A stretch of DNA of 64,000 nucleotides from Piscicola geometra (lineage: Eukaryota; Annelida; Clitellata; Hirudinida; Piscicolidae): contig OX030966.1 of NCBI GenBank assembly GCA_943735955.1, positions 6,648,393 through 6,712,392 of the forward strand, read 5' to 3'. Below, piece by piece: positions 44,301 to 57,400 of the stretch. Under the pieces are notes generated by a model, which was not told the origin of the DNA, did no database searches, and was given only the letters and a program-made list of their open reading frames with translations. Every line of letters begins with the position of its first letter. The first letter of the stretch is position 1. The translations under genes and the position numbers were made by a program.

Positions 44301-47300
44301 AAGAGTGAAGAAAACAGATGAATAAAAGATGGATGGATGGAAAGAGTGAAGAAAACAGATGAATGAAAGATGGATGGATGGAAAGAGTGAAGAAAACAGA
44401 TGAATAAAAGATGGATGGATGGAAAGAGTGAAGGAAACAGATGAATAAAAGATGGATGGATGGAAAGAGTGAAGGAAACAGATGAATAAAAGATGGATGG
44501 ATGGAAAGAGTGAAGAAAACAGATGAATAAAAGATGGATGGATGGAAAGAGTGAAGAAAACAGATGGATGAAAGATGGATGGATGGAAAGAGTGAAGGAA
44601 ACAGATGAATAAAAGATGGATGGATGGAAAGAGTGAAGGAAACAGATGAATGAAAGATGGATGGATGGAAAGAGTGAAGAAAACAGATGAATGAAAGATG
44701 GATGGATGGAAAGAGTGAAGAAAACAGATGAATAAAAGATGGATGGATGGAAAGAGTGAAGAAAACAGATGAATGAAAGATGGATGGATGGAAAGAGTGA
44801 AGAAAACAGATGAATAAAAGATGGATGGATGGAAAGAGTGAAGAAAACAGATGAATAAAAGATGGATGGATGGAAAGAGTGAAGAAAACAGATGAATAAA
44901 AGATGGATGGATGGAAAGAGTGAAGAAAACAGATGGATGAAAGATGGATGGATGGAAAGAGTGAAGGAAACAGATGAATAAAAGATGGATGGATGGAAAG
45001 AGTGAAGAAAACAGATGAATAAAAGATGGATGGATGGAAAGAGTGAAGAAAACAGATGAATAAAAGATGGATGGATGGAAAGAGTGAAGAAAACAGATGA
45101 ATGAAAGATGGATGGATGGAAAGAGTGAAGAAAACAGATGAATAAAAGATGGATGGATGGAAAGAGTGAAGAAAACAGATGAATGAAAGATGGATGGATG
45201 GAAAGAGTGAAGAAAACAGATGAATAAAAGATGGATGGATGGAAAGAGTGAAGAAAACAGATGGATGAAAGATGGATGGATGGAAAGAGTGAAGAAAACA
45301 GATGAATAAAAGATGGATGGATGGAAAGAGTGAAGAAAACAGATGGATAAAAGATGGATGGATGGAAAGAGTGAAGAAAACAGATGAATAAAAGATGGAT
45401 GGATGGAAAGAGTGAAGAAAACAGATGAATAAAAGATGGATGGATGGAAAGAGTGAAGGAAACAGATGAATAAAAGATGGATGGATGGAAAGAGTGAAGG
45501 AAACAGATGAATAAAAGATGGATGGATGGAAAGAGTGAAGAAAACAGATGAATAAAAGATGGATGGATGGAAAGAGTGAAGAAAACAGATGGATGAAAGA
45601 TGGATGGATGGAAAGAGTGAAGGAAACAGATGAATGAAAGATGGATGGATGGAAAGAGTGAAGAAAACAGATGAATAAAAGATGGATGGATGGAAAGAGT
45701 GAAGGAAACAGATGAATAAAAGATGGATGGATGGAAAGAGTGAAGAAAACAGATGAATAAAAGATGGATGGATGGAAAGAGTGAAGAAAACAGATGGATG
45801 AAAGATGGATGGATGGAAAGAGTGAAGAAAACAGATGAATGAAAGATGGATGGATGGAAAGAGTGAAGGAAACAGATGAATAAAAGATGGATGGATGGAA
45901 AGAGTGAAGAAAACAGATGAATAAAAGATGGATGGATGGAAAGAGTGAAGAAAACAGATGGATGAAAGATGGATGGATGGAAAGAGTGAAGAAAACAGAT
46001 GGATGAAAGATGGATGGATGGAAAGAGTGAAGAAAACAGATGAATGAAAGATGGATGGATGGAAAGAGTGAAGAAAACAGATGAATGAAAGATGGATGGA
46101 TGGAAAGAGTGAAGAAAACAGATGAATGAAAGATGGATGGATGGAAAGAGTGAAGAAAACAGATGAATGAAAGATGGATGGATGGAAAGAGTGAAGAAAA
46201 CAGATGAATAAAAGATGGATGGATGGAAAGAGTGAAGAAAACAGATGAATAAAAGATGGATGGATGGAAAGAGTGAAGAAAACAGATGAATAAAAGATGG
46301 ATGGATGGAAAGAGTGAAGAAAACAGATGAATAAAAGATGGATGGATGGAAAGAGTGAAGAAAACAGATGGATGAAAGATGGATGGATGGAAAGAGTGAA
46401 GAAAACAGATGAATAAAAGATGGATGGATGGAAAGAGTGAAGAAAACAGATGGATGAAAGATGGATGGATGGAAAGAGTGAAGGAAACAGATGAATAAAA
46501 GATGGATGGATGGAAAGAGTGAAGAAAACAGATGAATAAAAGATGGATGGATGGAAAGAGTGAAGAAAACAGATGAATGAAAGATGGATGGATGGAAAGA
46601 GTGAAGAAAACAGATTACTAAAAGATGGATGGATGGAAAGAGTGAAGAAAACAGATGAATAAAAGATGGATGGATGGAAAGAGTGAAGAAAACAGATGGA
46701 TGAAAGATGGATGGATGGAAAGAGTGAAGAAAACAGATGAATGAAAGATGGATGGATGGAAAGAGTGAAGAAAACAGATGAATAAAAGATGGATGGATGG
46801 AAAGAGTGAAGAAAACAGATGAATAAAAGATGGATGGATGGAAAGAGTGAAGAAAACAGATGAATGAAAGATGGATGGATGGAAAGAGTGAAGAAAACAG
46901 ATGAATAAAAGATGGATGGATGGAAAGAGTGAAGAAAACAGATGAATAAAAGATGGATGGATGGAAAGAGTGAAGAAAACAGATGAATAAAAGATGGATG
47001 GATGGAAAGAGTGAAGAAAACAGATGAATAAAAGATGGATGGATGGAAAGAGTGAAGAAAACAGATGAATAAAAGATGGATGGATGGAAAGAGTGAAGAA
47101 AACAGATGAATGAAAGATGGATGGATGGAAAGAGTGAAGGAAACAGATGAATGAAAGATGGATGGATGGAAAGAGTGAAGAAAACAGATGGATGAAAGAT
47201 GGATGGATGGAAAGAGTGAAGAAAACAGATGAATGAAAGATGGATGGATGGAAAGAGTGAAGAAAACAGATGAATAAAAGATGGATGGATGGAAAGAGTG

Positions 47301-50285
47301 AAGAAAACAGATGAATAAAAGATGGATGGATGGAAAGAGTGAAGAAAACAGATGGATGAAAGATGGATGGATGGAAAGAGTGAAGAAAACAGATGAATAA
47401 AAGATGGATGGATGGAAAGAGTGAAGAAAACAGATGGATAAAAGATGGATGGATGGAAAGAGTGAAGGAAACAGATGAATAAAAGATGGATGGATGGAAA
47501 GAGTGAAGAAAACAGATGAATAAAAGATGGATGGATGGAAAGAGTGAAGAAAACAGATGGATGAAAGATGGATGGATGGAAAGAGTGAAGAAAACAGATG
47601 AATGAAAGATGGATGGATGGAAAGAGTGAAGAAAACAGATGAATAAAAGATGGATGGATGGAAAGAGTGAAGAAAACAGATGGATGAAAGATGGATGGAT
47701 GGAAAGAGTGAAGAAAACAGATGAATAAAAGATGGATGGATGGAAAGAGTGAAGAAAACAGATGAATAAAAGATGGATGGATGGAAAGAGTGAAGAAAAC
47801 AGATGAATAAAAGATGGATGGATGGAAAGAGTGAAGAAAACAGATGAATAAAAGATGGATGGATGGAAAGAGTGAAGAAAACAGATGAATGAAAGATGGA
47901 TGGATGGAAAGAGTGAAGAAAACAGATGAATAAAAGATGGATGGATGGAAAGAGTGAAGAAAACAGATGAATGAAAGATGGATGGATGGAAAGAGTGAAG
48001 AAAACAGATGAATAAAAGATGGATGGATGGAAAGAGTGAAGAAAACAGATGGATGAAAGATGGATGGATGGAAAGAGTGAAGAAAACAGATGAATGAAAG
48101 ATGGATGGATGGAAAGAGTGAAGAAAACAGATGAATAAAAGATGGATGGATGGAAAGAGTGAAGGAAACAGATGAATAAAAGATGGATGGATGGAAAGAG
48201 TGAAGAAAACAGATGAATAAAAGATGGATGGATGGAAAGAGTGAAGAAAACAGATGAATAAAAGATGGATGGATGGAAAGAGTGAAGAAAACAGATGAAT
48301 AAAAGATGGATGGATGGAAAGAGTGAAGAAAACAGATGAATAAAAGATGGATGGATGGAAAGAGTGAAGAAAACAGATGAATAAAAGATGGATGGATGGA
48401 AAGAGTGAAGAAAACAGATGAATGAAAGATGGATGGATGGAAAGAGTGAAGAAAACAGATGAATAAAAGATGGATGGATGGAAAGAGTGAAGAAAACAGA
48501 TGAATAAAAGATGGATGGATGGAAAGAGTGAAGAAAACAGATGAATAAAAGATGGATGGATGGAAAGAGTGAAGGAAACAGATGAATAAAAGATGGATGG
48601 ATGGAAAGAGTGAAGAAAACAGATGAATAAAAGATGGATGGATGGAAAGAGTGAAGAAAACAGATGAATAAAAGATGGATGGATGGAAAGAGTGAAGAAA
48701 ACAGATGAATGAAAGATGGATGGATGGAAAGAGTGAAGAAAACAGATGAATGAAAGATGGATGGATGGAAAGAGTGAAGAAAACAGATGAATGAAAGATG
48801 GATGGATGGAAAGAGTGAAGAAAACAGATGAATGAAAGATGGATGGATGGAAAGAGTGAAGAAAACAGATGAATGAAAGATGGATGGATGGAAAGAGTGA
48901 AGAAAACAGATGAATAAAAGATGGATGGATGGAAAGAGTGAAGAAAACAGATGAATAAAAGATGGATGGATGGAAAGAGTGAAGAAAACAGATGAATAAA
49001 AGATGGATGGATGGAAAGAGTGAAGAAAACAGATGGATGAAAGATGGATGGATGGAAAGAGTGAAGAAAACAGATGAATAAAAGATGGATGGATGGAAAG
49101 AGTGAAGGAAACAGATGAATGAAAGATGGATGGATGGAAAGAGTGAAGAAAACAGATGGATGAAAGATGGATGGATGGAAAGAGTGAAGAAAACAGATGA
49201 ATAAAAGATGGATGGATGGAAAGAGTGAAGAAAACAGATGAATAAAAGATGGATGGATGGAAAGAGTGAAGAAAACAGATGAATGAAAGATGGATGGATG
49301 GAAAGAGTGAAGAAAACAGATGAATGAAAGATGGATGGATGGAAAGAGTGAAGAAAACAGATGAATAAAAGATGGATGGATGGAAAGAGTGAAGAAAACA
49401 GATGAATAAAAGATGGATGGATGGAAAGAGTGAAGAAAACAGATGAATAAAAGATGGATGGATGGAAAGAGTGAAGAAAACAGATGAATAAAAGATGGAT
49501 GGATGGAAAGAGTGAAGAAAACAGATGAATAAAAGATGGATGGATGGAAAGAGTGAAGGAAACAGATGAATGAAAGATGGATGGATGGAAAGAGTGAAGA
49601 AAACAGATGAATAAAAGATGGATGGATGGAAAGAGTGAAGAAAACAGATGAATAAAAGATGGATGGATGGAAAGAGTGAAGAAAACAGATGAATAAAAGA
49701 TGGATGGATGGAAAGAGTGAAGAAAACAGATGAATAAAAGATGGATGGATGGAAAGAGTGAAGAAAACAGATGAATAAAAGATGGATGGATGGAAAGAGT
49801 GAAGAAAACAGATGGATAAAAGATGGATGGATGGAAAGAGTGAAGAAAACAGATGAATAAAAGATGGATGGATGGAAAGAGTGAAGAAAACAGATGAATA
49901 AAAGATGGATGGATGGAAAGAGTGAAGAAAACAGATGAATAAAAGATGGATGGATGGAAAGAGTGAAGAAAACAGATGAATAAAAGATGGATGGATGGAA
50001 AGAGTGAAGAAAACAGATGGATGAAAGATGGATGGATGGAAAGAGTGAAGAAAACAGATGAATAAAAGATGGATGGATGGAAAGAGTGAAGAAAACAGAT
50101 GGATAAAAGATGGATGGATGGAAAGAGTGAAGAAAACAGATGAATAAAAGATGGATGGATGGAAAGAGTGAAGAAAACAGATGAATAAAAGATGGATGGA
50201 TGGAAAGAGTGAAGAAAACAGATGAATGAAAGATGGATGGATGGAAAGAGTGAAGAAAACAGATGAATGAAAGATGGATGGATGG
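38383..50285. repeat. Giant 41-bp minisatellite, 290 periods
   Basis: Each unit is (GATG)3 G followed by GAAAGAGTGAAG, AAAACAGATGAAT and AAAA. The first GATGGATGGATGG starts at 38383 and the last at 50273; the distance is 11,890 = 290 x 41, so there is no net insertion or deletion over about 11.9 kb. Variation is almost confined to a few columns: base 25 A/G, base 35 A/G, base 38 A/G, and a rare unit type with TTACT at bases 33-37. Single oddities are rare, such as GAAATAGTG near 41757. The array lies between the GON4L-like and importin-beta1 genes and matches no mobile element I recognise. Since 41 mod 3 is 2 and the unit is stop-free on the minus strand in all phases, it creates a 4,032-codon frame with a 41-residue period. 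Confidence 0.99.
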
Positions 50286-51447
50286 AAAAATGACGTGAAG
50301 GTGGGCTCAAAAGTTATGAAAATGTTCAAGTGGAAAGTTTAATTATGAAAAAAGAAACACAAAATAATAATAATAAGTCTGAAAATAGAAAAAGTAATAC
50401 CTTAACTAGTGCTAGAGACACTGGTAAAGAGGTGGAGGAGGACTGGATGGATGGAAGAGTGGATGAATAATGGATGGAAGGGAGTGGATGGGTAATGGCA
50501 CTTGATGGAACGATGGTGAAAGAATGAAATCTAGCGGATGAATGAAAGGATGACACTGGCACTCATCATCATCATCATCAACATTATCAGTCGTCACTTA
50601 TACAAACTCACTCGTAATTATCATTATCATATACAAGTCACTCACATTTAGTCATCATCATCATCTCAACCACAGATATCATCATCCTCATCAAAACCCA
50701 AAATGCACATACTAACAGTAACCATCATCATCATCTTCATGATCATCATCATCAACCACTCACTCACCCGACCAACTGCCTTGCTAACAATCCACTAAAG
50801 CCCCGGTAAGAAACTTTTTCAACAAACGCTACTTTAGGCGTAAAGAGACTAAGAATGCAACCGTAAAACATAATTTAATCATACATTTAATTCTAATTAG
50901 CATTTATTCAAGAAAATAATTTCAAATCAGTCGGGGAAAAGTAAAAGAATAATAAAGAAAAGTAATAATATGCATAATTAAAAAAACGCACGGATGACAT
51001 GATGGAAAGAGTGAGAAAAAAGAATAATTAAGGAAAAAAAAGAAAAAAAACTAAATAAAATGTTAAAAAAGGTTAAATTAAAAATGAAAGAAAAGAAGCA
51101 GAGATGGTGATGGGTTGATGGTGTCGAAGAATCTGATAACAGGGTGGTGTTGGTATAAACTTTTAATTAATTTTTTTATAACCAAAAAAATATTAAATTA
51201 TGAATATCAATTATTTAAAATGGAAAATATAAAAAAAAAACAAGAGCACCAATCATCGCACCAACACTAACCCAGCCACAAACTTCAAACCACGCCCCAA
51301 CAAATACCCATATACCCCCTCCAAAAATTAAATAATTAAAACTCTCCAAAGCCCCATTCACCCACCCACCGACCCACACACCCACCCACCCACCGACCCA
51401 CTTACCCACCCACTAACCCACCCATCCACCCACACACCGACTGACCC
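50286..51447. other. Region downstream of importin-beta1; presumed 3' UTR and flank
   Basis: It contains GGATG-rich text (50430-50560) resembling degenerate 41-mer material, CAT-rich patches (50560-50765), then AT-rich DNA. CCCACC repeats at 51357-51435 lie directly after the importin stop codon. No open frame of interest. Confidence 0.6.
51162..51167 (-). terminator. Candidate poly(A) signal of importin-beta1 (ATTAAA)
   Basis: ATTAAA on the minus strand, 281 bases past the stop codon, is the closest common hexamer variant seen; a canonical AATAAA is at 50908-50903. Neither is confirmed by a cleavage site. Confidence 0.3.
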
Positions 51448-54400
51448 CTAGGCGTTCTTGAGTTGCTTGATCTCCTTGAGGGCCCACGTGGCGAGCGTCT
51501 TGAACTTGGACGCCTTGAGTTTCTTGCCGCGGTTCAGCAAGCCCTTGATCGCCTCGGTGTCCAACAGCGGCAGCATCAGCGCCCCGAACGCCGTGCACAA
51601 GTCGCTGTTAGGGAGGGTTGAGTGGGGTAGGAAAGTTGAGTAGGTTAAGTGGGGTGGGAGGGTTAAGTGGGTGTCCTCGTGAGGGGTTGATGTGTGGCGG
51701 TTAGTGGTGCGTGTGGCTTCAAACATTTTGGGCACACACCCACCTTTAAGCATCTATCCCTGTCCGCTCCATCTACCTTACCCACCAACCCCAACCCCAA
51801 CCCCAACCAACCAACCAACCTCAACCAACCAACCCACAACCAACCCCAACCAACCAACCCCAACCCCAACCCCAACCCCAACCAACCAACCAACCCCTAC
51901 CAACCAACCCCAACCAACCAATCCCCAACCAATCAACCCCAACCAATCAATCCCCAACCAATCAATCCCCAACCCACCAACCCCAACCCACCAACCAACC
52001 CCCACCAACCCCACCTCACACACACCCGATCAGGCCACAGGAGGCGCCAATGACTTCGTCAGACGAGTCGTCATCGGTGGCGATGAGGTTCAGGAACGCC
52101 ACCATGTTCTGCACACTCGCCGTCCACTCTGCCACTTCTGGTGGTCATGGTGATGATGATGGGTGGGTGGTGGTCATGGTGATGGGTGGGTGGGTGGTGG
52201 TCATGGTGATGATGAAGGGAGGGGGGGTGTGGTCATGGTGATGATGGGTGTGTGGTGGTCATGATGATGATGGATGGGGGGTGGTGGTAATGGTGATGAT
52301 GATGGGTGGGTGGGTGGTGGTCATGGTGATGATGATGATGGGTGGGTGGTGGTAATGGTGATGATGAAGGGTGGATAGGGGATTTGGTGGGGATATTTGT
52401 GTGCTGAGTGAATGATATGTAGTCATCCCCCCAGATAATTGGTAGGTTTTTTTTTCACCATTCATCATTACCCAATCACAAAATCAGGCACCATCACCCA
52501 ATCCCAGCAATCTTCCCCACCATTATCCCCCACCCACTGGCCACTTACCACCCCCCTCAAAAAACCACCCCCCCCCCCCACACCACCGACCGGCATTGAG
52601 GTTATGGTCCTCCTTCAGGCCCTGTATGATGCCTGTGTACGCCTCGACACAACTCTCGCGCAAGGAGTTCAAGTACTCAACCATGTCGTAGTCGTTCTTT
52701 GGTGGTAGTGTGGTGTTGTGTGGAGAGGAGGTGGTTGGGTGGGGATGTAGTGGTGGTGGGTGGAGTGTGGTGGAGTGTGGTGTGGGGAGGAGGTGGTTAG
52801 GTGGGGATGTAGTCGGTGGGTGTAGTGGTGGTGGGTGGAGTGGAGTGTGGAGGTGGAAAGTGTGTGGAGGTGGGTTTGAATTTCCACCGAAACCCCCCCT
52901 TCCCAAAAGCCTGAAACAACCCATCCAACCTTATCGACTTTGGTCTGGGAGGCCTGGCAGAGGAGGTTGAGGACCAGCTGCAGGTACTTGCGGAAGTCAG
53001 CGTTGATGGCGAGGGCGATGTCGCCAAAGACTGAGAGAATCGTCGGCTTGATGTCCTTGTTCACCTCGTCACTCTGGAGGTGTGTTGGGGGATAGGGGAT
53101 GGGTGGGTTAGAAGAGGGTTAGTGGTGGTGGTTGGGGTGAGCGGAAGTGGATAATGGTAGAGATGAATGGAGAAATATCAATCCATAATTTCACGAAATT
53201 TCTTTCGACCATTGAAATCACACTTATCCCACCAATCTACCTAAAAACAATTCCCAACTACCAATTCACCCACCAACCACCCACTCCACACCCAACACCT
53301 ACCCCCCTCACCAACCTACCCACCCACACCCATATAACCCCTCACCAACCAACCTACCCACCCACACCCATATAACCCCTCACCAACCACCCTACCAGCC
53401 CACGCACGTCGAGAGAGTAGAGTAGTATGAACATGACTTCGTCGCAGTAGGGCAGTATCTTGCTGCCCAAGGCCCTGCACAAGTCCCCCACCATCCCCAC
53501 TGCTGCCTGACACACCTGTGTTTGGTTGGGGTGGTTAGGGGGATGGTTGGTTGGTTGGTTAGGGTGTGGGAGTGATGGTGGTTGGTTGGTATGATGATGG
53601 TGGGTTGGTGGATAAAAGGTTTGATTTTCTGTGGCTATCTAACCTAGCCATTTGCCCCCATCTCCATCCTCAACCCTAATTTCTCCTATCAATCCATTTT
53701 AACCCCTCAACCATAATTTATCATCCTACTCCTCACCATCCTCTTCTTTCATCCCAACTCCACCCAACTCCATCCAACTCCACCCAACTCCATCCAACTC
53801 CACCCAACTCCATCCAACTCCACCCAACTCCACCCAACTCCACCCAACTCCATCCAACTCCACCCAACTCCATCCAACTCCATCCAACTCCACCCAACTC
53901 CACCCAACTCCATCCAACTCCACCCAACTCCACCCAACTCCATCCAACTCCACCCAACTCCACCCAACTCCATCCAACTCCACCCAACTCCACCCAACTC
54001 CACCCAACTCCACCCAACTCCATCCAACTCCATCCAACTCCACCCAACTCCATCCAACTCCACCCAACTCCACCCAACTCCACCCAACTCCACCCAACTC
54101 CATCCAACTCCACCCAACTCCACCCAACTCCACCCAACTCCACCCAACTCCACCCAACTCCACCCAACTCCACCCAACTCCATCCAACTCCACCCAACTC
54201 CACCCAACTCCATCCAACTCCACCCAACTCCACCCAACCCCCTCACATGCTTATCCTCATAGTTCTTGAGGCCTGCCAGGAAGTATGGCTTGAAAGCGTC
54301 CATGTACTTCAAGAATGCTTCCCCCAGGACTGGTGGAGTGGTTGGAGGTGGTTGGGTTGGTTGGTTGGGTGTGTGGGTGGGTTGAGTGAGTGGGTTGGTT

Positions 54401-57400
54401 GGGTGGGTGGGTTGGTTGGGTGGGTTGGTTGGGTGGGTGGGTTGGTTGGGTGGGTGGGTTGGTTGGGTGTGTGGGTGGGTTGGGTGTGTGGGTGGGTTGG
54501 GTGTGTGGGTGGGTGAAAGAAAGGGTGGATTGTAAAAATCTTGAAAAAGCTTGAAAGGTGATAATGATGAAGATGACACTACTCTCTCATCACCACCAAC
54601 ACACCCACAAAAAACGATCAAAAAATCTCTCAACACCCCCCCCCCCCCCCCACAAACCCTCAATGAGGGTGGAGACGGTGAGGAGGGCATCTTCTTGCAC
54701 CCCTCCCACTTTGCCGGAAGGGGAGGCAAGCATGTGCAGAAGGGCGCCCATGATGGCATCAGAGATTTGAGGGGCGTCCTCCTTCGTCACTTTGCGAAGT
54801 ACACTCTGTGGGGGAGGGGTGGAGTTGAAGGGTTGTGGGAGGGGAGGGGTGGAGTTGGAGGATTGTGGGAGGAGAGGGGTGGAGTTGGAAGGTTGTGGGA
54901 GGGGATGGGTGGAGTTGGAGGGTTGGGGAGAGGAGAGAAAGTTGGAGGGTTGGGGAGGGGCCGTTGGAAAAAAGTGGGTGTTAGAGGGGGGGTTGTTGGA
55001 GTGAGTGGGTTTTGAAAGAGACAGGGAGAATGCTTGTAATGGTGTGGGTGAATCTTGATGTATGTGGGAGTGTGAAGATGGGTGAAGAGATAGTGGTTTG
55101 AATAGATGAAGGACTTAAAAGACAAATAGTAGTGGAGTGGCTGGGAAGAGGTAACAGACAGATGAGTGAGTGAGTGAGTGGAGTGGTGGAGTGGCAGGAA
55201 GGAAGAGGAGTGAGTGGAGTGGTGGAGTGGCTGGGAAGAGGTAACAGACAGATGAGTGAGTGGAGTGGTGGAGTGGCAGGAAGGAAGAGGAGTGAGTGAG
55301 TGGTGGAGTGGCAGGAAGGAAGAGGAGTGAGGCTACCTGGAGGGTGGCGCACAAGAGTGACTCGAGGTCGTTCAACTGGGTGCGGTCCGAGTTCAACTGG
55401 ATGTGGCCCTGTGTGGTGTGATAGAGCGAGATGAAGGGTTTGGTGACCTTGAAGTTTATGAAACTGTTAAATGTTATTATTTGTTAAACCAATTTGTTAT
55501 CCATGAAATTTAATCAAATCCCATTAGTTTTTCTTGCAATCAAGTAATAATAACGCTCCTCATCATCAAGCCTCTTTCCCTCAACCCCTAACAACCCACC
55601 TACCTCCCTCTCCTCCCCCCCAACCTAAACTCCTAACGACCCACCTACCCCCCTCCCAACCTCAACCCCTAACGACCCACCCACCCCTCCCTCCCCCTCC
55701 CCAACCTCAAGCACTAACCTCCATTTGTAGTACGTGCTGCAGTCTCTCAAGAATGGTCATTGTGGTTCGTTGTACTGTGGCGTAGCAGTCCTGTGGTGGG
55801 TGGGTGGTGGTCAAGGTGGTGAGGGATGGATGGATGGATGTGAAAGGTTGATGATGGATAGATGAAACCATCAAGCCACACAACCACCACTACAACCCCA
55901 CAGCCACCAGCACAACCAGCACAACCAACACAACGACAATTAATCCACACAACCGTTCCACACAACCATCAACGCACGCTACAACCACCCTCCCTCACAC
56001 AAACACCACCATCTCGACCCCCCACCTTAGGGCTGTTCTTGACCATCTCCATGAGGGCCTCGTAAGCTGCCCCTCGCAGGTTGTACCTTGTGCCATCCTC
56101 TCTGGGTGAAGGGTGGGTGGGTCGTGGTCAAGGATGGGATGGATGGAGTGATGGGTGGGGTGGTGGAGTGGTGATGGATGGCATTGGTGGAGTGAAGGGA
56201 TGATGGATGGGGTGGTGGAGTGGTGATGAATGGGATAGGGGTGACAATGGATAATGGATTGGGGTGGTGGTGAAGGAGGTTGAAATAGATGGAGTGCTGA
56301 TGGTGATTGCTACAAAAAGCTCACACTATAGTAGGAGGCTACCATTTTAAAGTCAACTCTCAATATACTATACCCGCTTCTCACCACACAAGCACCATTC
56401 TCCCCCCCCCCACTACAACGTAATATCACCCCTCTCCCACCACCCTTCACCACCACCATGCAACCAACACCCCCCCATCCACCTGTTGGTCGTCTCGAGG
56501 AGTTGTTGGACGATGGGTTCAAAGTAGGGGGACAGGGTGAACGTCTCAACCACACCGCCCTCCCTCTCCACAGTCTCGTAAGCCGCCTCCACTAAAGAAG
56601 AAAAAGCCTGGAGGGGGGTAGGGGAGGGGAGTGGTGGTGGTGGAGAGATGAAAGAGTGGTGATGATGGATGGAAGGATGAATGATGGATGGAAGATCCTT
56701 ATATTGCTCCATTATGCCAAAAACAAAAAGATGAATCTAAACGTCACAGCTAAAACACACCACACCCCCACTCCTACCCCCTGCACCACCCACACCGTGC
56801 ACCACTCACCCTGCCCCACCCACACCCAGTGCCACTTACACCACACCCCCACTCCTACCCCCTGCACCAGCCACACCCTGCACCACCCACACCGTGCACC
56901 ACCCACACCGTGCACCAACCACACCGTGCACCACCCACACCCAGCACCACTCCTACCCCCTGCACCACCCACACCATGCACCACTCACCCAGCAGACGTT
57001 CGCGGCCACTCGAGGCTCAGCACTCAAGCCCTCCACCATGGCGCATAACAGAGGCTTCAGATAATTCTCATTTATTACCTGCGGGGTGGTTGGTCATGAT
57101 GATGATTCTATCATTACTAGCACTATAACTATTAGTCCATTTTTCATTTATTTAACATAAAAGATATGATAAAATACATATTCACAAAAAATAAAACCAA
57201 CAAAATAGGCATAATACATTTCAAACTATTTTTCTAACGCACACACAAAAACAATTTCCCCAAAACTAAACAAAGTCCATCTAAAAAAAACAACGCACCC
57301 CACCCAAATGAAAAGCGAGCCCCGCACAAAACACCCCCCAAGGAACCACCCAAAACACCCCCCAAGGAAGCACGCACAGCCTCGGGGATGATCTCACAAA

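Noticed and set aside
38231..50329. 4,032-codon minus-strand open frame (and 1,230-codon relative at 46618-50310)
   Set aside because: It is the 41-bp array read without stops. All three frames are open by the arithmetic of the period, and there is no non-repetitive domain, plausible start context or splice pattern.
53726..54759. Minus-strand frames with [10 protein letters not shown] repeats
   Set aside because: Decamer array in importin-beta1 intron 20. The frame also runs through exon 20 and intron 19, so it is not a separate gene.
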